Shown here: positions 56,773 through 64,000 of the stretch, piece after piece | Position numbering within the stretch: the first letter of the stretch is position 1 | How the letters are laid out: every line of letters starts with the position of its first letter | From: Roseobacter sp. HKCCD6576-2 | Lineage (GTDB): Bacteria; Pseudomonadota; Alphaproteobacteria; Rhodobacterales; Rhodobacteraceae | Reading direction: 5' to 3' | Assembly (NCBI RefSeq): GCF_013179285.1 | Contig: NZ_WVNW01000001.1 | Location: 1,364,001 to 1,428,000, forward strand | Length of the DNA: 64,000 nucleotides | Position numbers and translations under genes: made by a program | Notes under the pieces: model-generated | What the model was told of the DNA's origin: nothing | Seen by the model: the letters and a program-made list of their open reading frames with translations, nothing else | Databases searched by the model: none

Positions 56773-58383
56773 GTGACTGAATTGCTAACGGCGGCGCAGA
56801 TGCGTGCCATCGAAACCGCCGCGATCGAAAGCGGGCAGGTGACAGGGCTGGAACTTATGGAACGCGCCGGACGTGGCGTGGTCGAGGCGGTCTTCGAGGA
56901 ATGGCCAGAGCTTGCCGCGGCGCCGCACAAGGCCGTGGTCCTCTGTGGGCCGGGCAACAATGGCGGCGACGGGTTCGTCGTGGCCCGCTTGCTGAAAGAG
57001 TGGGGCTGGGAGGTGGAGGTGTTCCTCTACGGTGATCCGGACAAGCTGCCGCCGGATGCGAAGGTGAATTATGAGCGGTGGGTGGAGATGGGCGAGGTGA
57101 GCGTCTATGCCGTGAACCTGCCGTCATCGGAGACTAACAGCCTGGTGATCCCGCAGCATGTCGACCTGCTTGTCGACGCGCTCTTTGGGACGGGCCTGAT
57201 ACGCCCTTTTCAAGGGCCGTTCACGATCTTCGCCGAAGCGCGAGATTTCTTGCGCGACAGCTCCGAGCGCGTTGTCGCTTTGGATATTCCCAGTGGAGTG
57301 TGCTCGGATAGCGGCCGCGTTTTGGGCACGGCGATCCCGGCAGACCTGACGGTGACATTCCACCGTGAGAAGATCGGGCATCGCGCAAGCGACGGCGCGG
57401 ATATCAGCGGCAAAACGAGTGTGAAGAGCATTGGGCTCGAGGGCGCATCCGGGCGGGCGGTCGGGGGCAACTTGGTCGTGCCGCCGGGCAATTTGGTTCG
57501 GCTGGCGGATGGCGGTGATGCCGCGATGGCCGCAAAGGAGTCTCATCAGCACAAATACACTCATGGCCACGCGGTGATCCTCTCCGGCCCCATGGGCCAC
57601 TCTGGCGCGGCCCGGCTGGCGGCGCGGGGTGCGCTCCGAGTCGGTGCCGGGTTGGTGACGGTGGCCGCGCCGGAGTCGGCGATGATGGAATGCGCGGCAC
57701 AACTGACCGTGATCATGCTGCGGAAATGTGATGGCGCTGATGGGTTGGCTGCGGTTTTGGAGGATGAGCGGATCAACGCGCTCTGTCTCGGCCCTGGGAT
57801 GGGGGTTGGTACGGCGACGCGGGAGGTGGTTGCGGTTGCGTTGCAGTCGGAGCGGTCGGTTGTGCTGGATGCCGATGCGTTGACGTCCTTCGAGGCGGAG
57901 CCGGAGGCGTTTTTTGCCTTGCTTCATGACGAGGTCGTGTTGACCCCTCATGCGGGCGAGTTTGCCCGGTTGTTCCCAGATATTGCAGAGAAGCTGAACG
58001 CCATACCTGAAACGGGCCCGGCCTATTCCAAAGTCGACGCGACCCGAGAGGCGGCGGCGCGGGCGGGCTGTGTCGTGTTGTTCAAAGGGCCCGACACGGT
58101 GATCGCGGGTCCGAGCGGGCGCTGTGCGATCAATTCTGCGGCCTATGACCGGGCCGCGCCTTGGCTGGCGACGGCAGGCGCGGGCGATGTGTTGGCCGGG
58201 TTTATCTCTGGGCTGATGGCGCGCGGGCTTGACGCGATACAGGCCGCGGAGGCGGGGGCGTGGCTCCATGTGGAATGTGCCCGCATGTTCGGCCCAGGAC
58301 TGATTGCGGAAGACTTGCCCGAAATGCTGCCAAAGGTGTTTCGGACCTTGGAGGGGGCGGGCGCCCCTCGTCAGGCCCCCTAA
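56773..58383 (+). CDS. nnr: Bifunctional NAD(P)H-hydrate epimerase / ADP-dependent dehydratase
   Basis: Repairs hydrated NAD(P)H, 536 residues. The N-terminal YjeF_N epimerase domain (1-about 215) has the GPGNNGGDGFVVAR loop; the C-terminal ribokinase-like dehydratase domain (about 240-530) has LTPHAGEFARLFP, ATAGAGDVLAGFISGLMA. GTG 56773 follows GAGGGATG; 29 residues upstream in frame look non-coding. Both halves intact. Confidence 0.9.
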   Translation: MTELLTAAQMRAIETAAIESGQVTGLELMERAGRGVVEAVFEEWPELAAAPHKAVVLCGPGNNGGDGFVVARLLKEWGWEVEVFLYGDPDKLPPDAKVNYERWVEMGEVSVYAVNLPSSETNSLVIPQHVDLLVDALFGTGLIRPFQGPFTIFAEARDFLRDSSERVVALDIPSGVCSDSGRVLGTAIPADLTVTFHREKIGHRASDGADISGKTSVKSIGLEGASGRAVGGNLVVPPGNLVRLADGGDAAMAAKESHQHKYTHGHAVILSGPMGHSGAARLAARGALRVGAGLVTVAAPESAMMECAAQLTVIMLRKCDGADGLAAVLEDERINALCLGPGMGVGTATREVVAVALQSERSVVLDADALTSFEAEPEAFFALLHDEVVLTPHAGEFARLFPDIAEKLNAIPETGPAYSKVDATREAAARAGCVVLFKGPDTVIAGPSGRCAINSAAYDRAAPWLATAGAGDVLAGFISGLMARGLDAIQAAEAGAWLHVECARMFGPGLIAEDLPEMLPKVFRTLEGAGAPRQAP

Positions 58384-58489
58384 AGGGAGCCATCCTCAGC
58401 CCGCGCTGCCGCGGGATGGGTGCGCCCGCGTTGTGCTCTTTCGGATGGTGTGATGAGAACCCTGCGTGTGTGTGAATCACGTCTTCGAT

Positions 58490-58993
58490 TTACTGCGCGC
58501 CGAAGCCTGGCGCGTAATGCGGATTGGCGCTCTGTAACTCCAACCCGCCCGCATAAAGGATATGCAGTCGCTCGAAATGCAGCGAAATCACGTCGGTTGG
58601 AGTGTCGGTGGCCCACCTGATAAACTCGCCATCGATCAGCCGCGCCGCTGCGACCTTGGCTTGCGGGGCACCATAGAGCAGCTTGGCGCGCCAATCACGG
58701 ATCAGGATGCGTTGATGCGGCAAAAGCGTGATGTCCGCATCAGGTTTGCCGCCCAAAGCATCGCGACCGACCCGAACCATGCGCAACCCCTGCGGCACTT
58801 TCCGACGTATAATGGCGCGAAGACGCTGCGCGCCCGCATCTCGCGTGATCACCCGATCTCCAGGGGTGAGATGTTCGACCGGCAGGGCACCATCAAGCGT
58901 TAAAACGGTTGTGCCCAGAGGCAAAGCTGCCTCCAGCCGGGTCTCCAAAAGGGGTGACGTGCCAGTGCGAGACTGGTCATAGGGGTCGGTCAT
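58490..58993 (-). CDS. Standalone Hint-domain (Hint_2) protein
   Basis: 167 residues. A Hedgehog/intein-type fold: AALPLGTTVLTLDGALPVEHLTPGDRVITRDAG at the start, with LLPHQRILIRDWRAKLLYGAPQAKV and a late His-containing segment. No Cys or Ser follows the TV-type start as in self-splicing inteins, and the C-terminal His-Asn is not visible, so autoprocessing is doubtful. Such domains in roseobacters usually sit at the end of RTX proteins; here it stands alone. AGGA precedes ATG 58993. Confidence 0.82.
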   Translation of the reverse strand: MTDPYDQSRTGTSPLLETRLEAALPLGTTVLTLDGALPVEHLTPGDRVITRDAGAQRLRAIIRRKVPQGLRMVRVGRDALGGKPDADITLLPHQRILIRDWRAKLLYGAPQAKVAAARLIDGEFIRWATDTPTDVISLHFERLHILYAGGLELQSANPHYAPGFGAQ

Positions 58994-59212
58994 CTGAGTC
59001 CTGCTCTCGGATCACGGGCAATTCTGCCTCGATTTTGATTAACGAGATGTTACTCCAAAACGTGCGGTTTCCCAAAAGGTTTTCCAAGACCGCGCAGATC
59101 GCCCGGCATGAGGCTGGTTTTGTTCCTCTCACCGATTGGTCCAGATGGTCATCGAGCCATGCGTTTTGCCTCTATCCTGCCCGGAAAGCCTCTGCTACAT
59201 AGCGCAGCGCAA
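58994..59212. other. Gap before tRNA-Leu, no gene seen
   Basis: 219 bases upstream of the tRNA, presumably holding promoters of the Hint gene (minus) and the tRNA (plus). No clear boxes are assigned. Confidence 0.35.
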
Positions 59213-59297
59213 GCGGGTGTGGCGAAATTGGTAGACGCACCAGATTTAGGTTCTGGCGCCGCAAGGCGTGGGGGTTCAAGTCCCTCCACCCGCACCA
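59213..59297 (+). tRNA. tRNA-Leu (anticodon TAG)
   Basis: 85 bases with encoded CCA. The 7-bp acceptor stem GCGGGTG/CACCCGC is perfect. D-arm AATTGGTAGACGC, anticodon stem CCAGA/TCTGG around loop TTTAGGT (anticodon TAG), a long variable arm typical of class II tRNA, and T-loop GTTCAAGTC. The following sequence turns AT-rich, making this a likely island attachment site. Confidence 0.96.
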
Positions 59298-59390
59298 TTT
59301 TGATATATTTTGATATATAAAGTGAATTTTCACTTCTGTCGTGCCGCATATGCCGCACATCTAATGGTTTTTACACATAGTTTCATACTT

Positions 59391-59558
59391 TCACGTTTCG
59401 GGCTTGTTCTGTTCTTCATCGTCACAGGACCAATAAACGTCCTTCGGCGAAACATGCTCCTCAGTCTGATCGGAGTTGATCACCAGCCAGCCGCACCCAA
59501 GCGAAAACGCATCCGCCAGAGCCTTCACTTGAGCTTCCTCAGGATTCTCGCGCTTCAT
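59391..59558 (-). CDS. Possible small gene or remnant, 55 residues
   Basis: An uninterrupted frame from ATG 59558 (MKRENPEEAQVKALADAFSL) to TGA at 59391 with natural-looking composition and acidic tail. The frame is also open for 8 codons upstream. No ribosome-binding site is obvious and no family is recognised. It could be the C-terminal piece of a lost island gene. Confidence 0.35.
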   Translation of the reverse strand: MKRENPEEAQVKALADAFSLGCGWLVINSDQTEEHVSPKDVYWSCDDEEQNKPET

Positions 59559-59651
59559 CTTCGCTTTAGGCCGGTCTCGCTAGATTGGATTGATCTGGAA
59601 GCGTTCGAACGGTTGAGCGGGACCAGCATCGGCCCGTGGGGAGCATAGGCC

Positions 59652-59810
59652 GTGATCGCAGCCAGCAGGGTTTACGTCGCTGCGTTGGGCGAGTTCGATC
59701 AGAAGCACACGCCATCACCTTTGACGGAGGCTGTGGTGGACCGAAAGGGCGTTAACGACGCACTGAAAGCTGCGTTTACGCAAGTCATGAAGAGATGGGA
59801 GCCAGAATAG
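59652..59810 (+). pseudogene. Possible small gene or remnant, 52 residues
   Basis: Frame from GTG 59652 to TAG 59808 giving a helical, natural-looking peptide (SRVYVAALGEFDQKHTPSPL, then DALKAAFTQVMKRWEPE). No ribosome-binding site; a second short frame (ending GKI at about 59871) overlaps its end. Best read as debris of a decayed gene. Confidence 0.3.
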
Positions 59811-60167
59811 TTGCAGAAACGATCACTCGCTATCAGGCCAGTATTTGGGATGACTTGAGAGGCAAAATTTAATCAAATCGAAATTGACTTCTCCGAAAAC
59901 GACCTCGATGAATGATGCGCGTCTAGCTTAATAGTCGCGTGGGTAATGATTTCCTTGTGAGGTTGATATGTCACACTGCTCCAATAAACCCATCTACAAT
60001 CTCCATCGGGCAGCGAGTGATGGTGCAAATTGGATGATAGTAAAGAGTTTTGATGCAATGACAGACGGAGGTGGTCCGCTATCCCTTTTAAGTGAGCTTG
60101 TCAGAAACCGATCCAGCCTAACGAATGATGTCGACGCTCAACTTGACGGTCTAGTGTACATGAACTT

Positions 60168-60233
60168 GGCGACGGGGTCGAACTGGTCTCCCATGCCGAC
60201 AGCACCGCCTTCTATCACCTTAACCTGGATGGC
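60168..60233 (+). pseudogene. Fragment of an RTX calcium-binding-type domain
   Basis: Translates in frame as GDGVELVSHADSTAFYHLNL then DG and a TAG. This matches, with few changes, residues of the large protein downstream encoded at about 61562-61627 (GDGVELVSLADSTAFFDLNI). It is only 22 codons and stops upstream in the frame, so it is a relic of a sister domain or a gene conversion scar. Confidence 0.7.
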
Positions 60234-60325
60234 TAGTCTCGAGTCAGATAAGAAGAATAGGCATTAGTAAGAGACTTTTCCGCAGTGCCAAAGAGTGATC
60301 TGCAAGACTTAAGAGGTGACCAGCC

Positions 60326-60688
60326 ATGCTGTATGTCAATCGATTTTCGCTTGAAGCGCATGTTCTAGCGGTAAGCTGTCTGCTGTATCTCATGCCTTGG
60401 TCGGTTGGTTGGATAGATGACTCAATACTGGCTAGATTCGGTCTGCCGCTGGCGTTTTTAGCTTATTTTCTTAGTTTCGTTAGGTCGCTTGGAGGGCTCA
60501 TTTTTCTAGTACCTGCATTTCTGTTATTTTGGAGCTTTTATATTACCATTAGAACGGATTTGATTTTTCGAGCTCTCTCTGAGGGGTCCTTCTCTAGTTT
60601 GTTCGTTTTATCATTTGCCTTGATAATTCCGCTTCTGCTATCGATCGGCACGATAGTTTTCTTGCGATCGCAGGAATCAGACACATAG
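60326..60688 (+). CDS. Small integral membrane protein, unknown
   Basis: 120 residues with four hydrophobic segments (about 8-25, 35-52, 56-77 and 88-113). Good AGAGGTGA ribosome-binding site before ATG 60326. AT-rich compared with the rest of the window. It ends 18 bases upstream of the large RTX-like gene in the same frame and strand, so they are probably co-transcribed. Candidate immunity or accessory protein; no family recognised. Confidence 0.65.
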   Translation: MLYVNRFSLEAHVLAVSCLLYLMPWSVGWIDDSILARFGLPLAFLAYFLSFVRSLGGLIFLVPAFLLFWSFYITIRTDLIFRALSEGSFSSLFVLSFALIIPLLLSIGTIVFLRSQESDT

Positions 60689-60706
60689 TACGCCGGAGTA
60701 ATCCCA

Positions 60707-63700
60707 GTGACCGTAGTTCCTCAGCCATGCCCATTGCCAGACTTTGATCTTTCTACGGAGGGCATTCGCGACTTCTTCACTGACGGTACGGCAAGTTTTG
60801 CTCAAGACATTGCGGTCGCATCTCAACTGCCGGGGCGTACAGATGGCCCCGCCGATGCTTACAGACATCTTGTTATCTCCGCAGAACTTCATAGACGGTT
60901 CGAGCCAGGAATAGCAGATGTGTTTTTGGAGCTTCACGAGGTTGGCGGTGGTTCGAATGGGCCCATGGATCGACACAACAACTCAGTGGGTGAGCTGATT
61001 GGTCGATATGTCGCGAGTATCAATGGTTCGACGGAAGATGTGCTCGCATTGGTAAACAAAGTAATGAATGCGTCGCTGCCGAGTTCGTATGATGGTGACT
61101 GGGTAGCTCATGACGATCTTTTCCAAGCGTTGGACGCAACAAGCATCACTCTGCCTGACGGCACTGTTGTTGGTCCAATTCTATTGGCGGAGACTAATCC
61201 TGCTGCCTGGCAAGGATCGAACCCCCGCAACGAAGATGGAAATAGGATGCCATCTTCTGACGCAAATTGGCCGACTGGTGATACACTCAATCCTTGGACG
61301 GATAACTTCAACTACGATGGCGTCGAAGGTGCGGCGGACTATATTAGCGATGATCGGGGAGCAGGTTGGCTTGGATCGGACGACTTAGCGTTAGTTGGTC
61401 TTAGCGCCCTAGCTCTTCTGGTTTTACCTGCAAGCGTTGCCGGAGCAATGATAGCAACGGCATTTGGTAGGTACCACTACGGAGGCTGCGTCAACGGTGA
61501 TCTTTCTCTGCTAGCCGCCTTCCTTGCCAAGATCGTCACGCCTCTTGTCATCGACATGGATGGCGACGGCGTGGAACTGGTCTCACTGGCCGATAGCACC
61601 GCATTCTTCGACCTCAATATTGACGGCTATGCCGAACTGACCGGTTGGGTGAACCCGGACGACGCGCTCTTGGCGCTCGATGTGGACGGTGACGGGATCA
61701 TCGACGACAATTCCGAGCTTTTCGGCAATCAGACTGGGTTCGCCAATGGCTTCCTCGCGCTCGCCGCCCATGACGCGAACGCGGACGGGGTTATCGACGC
61801 AAATGACGCAGTCTATGCCGATTTGATTGTCTGGCAAGACCTTGATGGCGATGGGTTCAGTGATGCCGGCGAGATGATGGGCCTAGCGGATGCTGGGATC
61901 GTTTCGATCAGCCTCAATTCGACCAGTACCGATTTCACCAATCAGGGCCATTGGGTCTCCGATGTGAGCACGGTGACCTGGGGCGACGGAACCAACACAT
62001 CCATCGAAGATGTGCATTTCGAGAATGACACGCGGGCATCGGTGGCGCTCCTGCCCGACGATTTCCAGTATCATGTAGATGCCTTCAAACTGCCGGTGCT
62101 GTTCGGCTATGGGCAGATTGCCTCGACTTGGGTGGTTCTCTCGCAAGACGCCACGCTGCGGGCCGATGCCGAAGCCTTGCTAGACCTATTGGCGGTCGGA
62201 AATGTCAGTGGGTTCATGACCGCGTTTGAGGACTACCTGCTTGCCTGGGCCGATGTGGATCATATCGATCCTGATAGCCGAAACACGAATATCAACCCTG
62301 GAGAGATTGGTATGGACGCACGCCATCTCACCTTCCTCGAAAAGGCATACGGGACGGGATTTTTGCAGACGTGGGGGTTCAATATCTTTGCTTCGGATCC
62401 TTACCACCTCGCAGCTGCCGCACTAACAGAACAGTTTGACGATCTCGTTGAACGACTGGCAATACGGTTTGTGGCACAGTCAGCGGCGTCTGACGCGTTG
62501 TTAACCTCTACGACTCAGGCCGAGTTCAACACGCTGTTCGATGCGCATCTGTTTTCTGAGATGTCGAACTTGGTTGCGGGTTATTCTCCATCTTCACGAA
62601 GCCTGGAGGGCGACCTTGGTCCGTTCTTCGACAGCCTGGTGGCATCAATTCAGTCTGGGAGCCTCGCGCGAGAAGACGCAACACATCTGTTATATATGAT
62701 GCGCCACGATCTCGAGCCAAATACAACTATTTATGCCGACAAGCTCCGGGGACTAGCCGATGCCAACGGTACAGCGGAAGCTTACATTCTGAGCGAAGGG
62801 ATTCGGGCGACTTTCGAGGGTTTAGAAACAGCATTTGGAACAGCCGGAGACGATGTGTTGAGTGTTTCCGACCAAGGCGTCCTAATCGGCGGAGAGGGTA
62901 ATGACACGCTCAGCGGCAGCGCCCTTGCTGATACCTACTTTTACACGTCCAGTGACGGGTCAGACGTGATTACCGACTATAGCATTATAAGCAACTTGAA
63001 CCCCGATCGTTTGGTATTGACGGATGCCAACATTGCGGATGTCTTATTCGACCAGAGCTTGGGACAGGATTTGGTGATCAGCTTCGCCAATAACGAAACT
63101 GTTACGGTTATCGATCACTTCAAGTGGTCGTATAATGCCATCGAGTTGATCGAGTTCGCTGACGGCACCGTTCTGGATGCACAAGATATCCGAGACAAGT
63201 CGGTCGCAGATCAAAAGGCTAGCGGATTCGTCACTGGCACGGCCAGTGCCGAGAACTACGTTCATGGTCCGGACGATGGTTCGTACACGATTTTCGACTA
63301 TGCAATCTCTGGCACTGTCATTGACCGTTTAGCGCTGACTGATGTGACTATGTCGGAAGTAAGCTTTGTCCAAAACTGGGGGCAAGACCTGGTCGTCACC
63401 CTCGGCAATGGTGAGACGATTACGGTCACCGATCATTTCAGGTCAAACGATTATGATTTGGAACAGATTTCCTTCGCTGACGGCACGGTTTTGGGCCTTC
63501 AAGAAATTCGCAACAAATCCGTGGCTGACCAAAAAGCCAGCGGGACGGTGATCGGATCGAGGGAGGCTGAGCACTATTATCACGCGCTGGGGGACGGCTC
63601 GTACACGATCACTGACTATGGTTTACCAACGAATGCCATTGATTGGCTTGTGCTCAGTGACGTTAATGCAGGTGACGTTGTCTTTGGTCAAAACTGGGGG

Positions 63701-64000
63701 CAAGACCTCGTGATTACCTTCGGCAATGGCGAGACCATCACAATCGTCGATCATTTCAGGTCAAACGATTATGATTTGGAACAGATTTCCTTCGCTGACG
63801 GCACGGTTTTGGGCCTTCAAGAAATTCGCAACAAATCCGTGGCTGACCAAAAAGCCAGCGGGACGGTGATCGGATCGAGGGAGGCTGAGCACTATTATCA
63901 CGCGCTGGGGGACGGCTCGTACACGATCACTGACTATGGTTTACCAACGAATGCCATTGATTGGCTTGTGCTCAGTGACGTTAATGCAGGTGACGTTGTC
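60707..64000 (+). CDS. Large RTX-like calcium-binding repeat protein (3' end outside window)
   Basis: 1098 codons are open from GTG 60707 (GGAG 8 bases upstream) to the window end. Residues 46-99 hold a His/Asn-rich block, DAYRHLVISAEL then HEVGGG and MDRHNNSVGELIG, resembling DUF6973-like toxin-associated domains (uncertain). A hydrophobic helix lies at about 227-253. Residues about 282-400 carry EF-hand-like loops (DMDGDGVE, DVDGDGIIDD, DANADGVIDAN, DLDGDGFSDAG). About 725 onward has one RTX motif GGEGNDTLSG and then 106-residue repeats of the haemolysin-related type (GQDLVITFGNGETIT, FADGTVL). No signal peptide; type I secretion is expected from an unseen C-terminus. Confidence 0.85.
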   Translation, partial: MTVVPQPCPLPDFDLSTEGIRDFFTDGTASFAQDIAVASQLPGRTDGPADAYRHLVISAELHRRFEPGIADVFLELHEVGGGSNGPMDRHNNSVGELIGRYVASINGSTEDVLALVNKVMNASLPSSYDGDWVAHDDLFQALDATSITLPDGTVVGPILLAETNPAAWQGSNPRNEDGNRMPSSDANWPTGDTLNPWTDNFNYDGVEGAADYISDDRGAGWLGSDDLALVGLSALALLVLPASVAGAMIATAFGRYHYGGCVNGDLSLLAAFLAKIVTPLVIDMDGDGVELVSLADSTAFFDLNIDGYAELTGWVNPDDALLALDVDGDGIIDDNSELFGNQTGFANGFLALAAHDANADGVIDANDAVYADLIVWQDLDGDGFSDAGEMMGLADAGIVSISLNSTSTDFTNQGHWVSDVSTVTWGDGTNTSIEDVHFENDTRASVALLPDDFQYHVDAFKLPVLFGYGQIASTWVVLSQDATLRADAEALLDLLAVGNVSGFMTAFEDYLLAWADVDHIDPDSRNTNINPGEIGMDARHLTFLEKAYGTGFLQTWGFNIFASDPYHLAAAALTEQFDDLVERLAIRFVAQSAASDALLTSTTQAEFNTLFDAHLFSEMSNLVAGYSPSSRSLEGDLGPFFDSLVASIQSGSLAREDATHLLYMMRHDLEPNTTIYADKLRGLADANGTAEAYILSEGIRATFEGLETAFGTAGDDVLSVSDQGVLIGGEGNDTLSGSALADTYFYTSSDGSDVITDYSIISNLNPDRLVLTDANIADVLFDQSLGQDLVISFANNETVTVIDHFKWSYNAIELIEFADGTVLDAQDIRDKSVADQKASGFVTGTASAENYVHGPDDGSYTIFDYAISGTVIDRLALTDVTMSEVSFVQNWGQDLVVTLGNGETITVTDHFRSNDYDLEQISFADGTVLGLQEIRNKSVADQKASGTVIGSREAEHYYHALGDGSYTITDYGLPTNAIDWLVLSDVNAGDVVFGQNWGQDLVITFGNGETITIVDHFRSNDYDLEQISFADGTVLGLQEIRNKSVADQKASGTVIGSREAEHYYHALGDGSYTITDYGLPTNAIDWLVLSDVNAGDVV
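62912..64000 (+). repeat. Tandem 318-bp (106-codon) repeats, at least 3.4 units
   Basis: Units start at 62912, 63230, 63548 and 63866, each exactly 318 bp. Units 1 and 2 are diverged. From 63430 the sequence is identical to the copy 318 bp later (63748) through the window end, at least 253 bases with no difference. Each unit codes one haemolysin-type calcium-binding-related module. Confidence 0.93.

Noticed and set aside
59310-59648. 112-codon plus-strand frame after tRNA-Leu
   Set aside because: Low-complexity start, no ribosome-binding site, and it runs against the better small minus frame at 59391-59558.
59968-60267. 99-codon plus-strand frame
   Set aside because: It overlaps the RTX domain fragment in another frame; its C-terminal part is the shifted reading of that fragment, so it is not an independent gene.
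62912-64000. Repeat array considered as CRISPR
   Set aside because: Units are 318 bp, in frame, and code protein modules; there are no spacers.

Overview
The window is GC-rich, densely coded DNA from an alphaproteobacterium, most likely a marine member of the Rhodobacteraceae (Roseobacter group). The evidence is the gene mix: TRAP and ABC transporters, a SoeABC-like sulfite dehydrogenase, the block xthA / erpA / dgt / argS / SPOR / nagZ / scpA / scpB, and glnB-glnA. The organism is inferred from content only; no rRNA is present.

Layout. (1) 1-4543: the end of a DctD-like sigma54-type response regulator, then a complete TRAP transporter (P, Q, M subunits). (2) 4823-9335: a three-gene membrane molybdoenzyme complex (SoeABC type), meeting tail to tail a 1068-residue reductive dehalogenase fused to its own FAD/NAD/2Fe-2S reductase (9332-12538, minus). 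(3) 12716-30779: a catabolic region. It holds a Gfo/Idh/MocA dehydrogenase, CoA-transferase, enoyl-CoA hydratase and aldehyde dehydrogenase operon; a LacI regulator; a GtsABC-type sugar ABC transporter with ATPase; two GMC oxidoreductases, an SDR and a DHDPS-like DUF993 protein; a second LacI regulator; glycerate 2-kinase; and a Dabb protein. LacI-type palindromes lie at three promoters here. (4) 30903-33814: ECF sigma factor, anti-sigma factor, subtilisin-like protease and a small secreted protein. (5) 33878-43019: an oligopeptide-type ABC system on the minus strand, with two paralogous binding proteins separated from the permease/ATPase genes by a block of unrelated genes that includes a decayed DUF1801 gene. 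(6) 43239-58993: mostly housekeeping genes, with a CDGSH iron-sulfur protein, an AbrB-family membrane protein and a Hint-domain protein. (7) 59213-64000: a tRNA-Leu gene followed by more AT-rich, sparsely coded DNA with gene remnants, a small membrane protein and a very large RTX-like protein that runs off the window end.

The genes suggest a heterotroph that scavenges organic acids, sugars and peptides, oxidises sugars and polyols stepwise towards glycerate and acyl-CoA products, and may oxidise sulfite and dehalogenate organic compounds in the cytoplasm. The least ordinary loci are the self-sufficient reductive dehalogenase, the LacI-controlled GMC/SDR/DUF993 cassette, the sigma/anti-sigma/protease operon in which the anti-sigma periplasmic domain looks like a protease propeptide, and the RTX locus with exact 318-bp repeats and an upstream fragment of one of its own domains.
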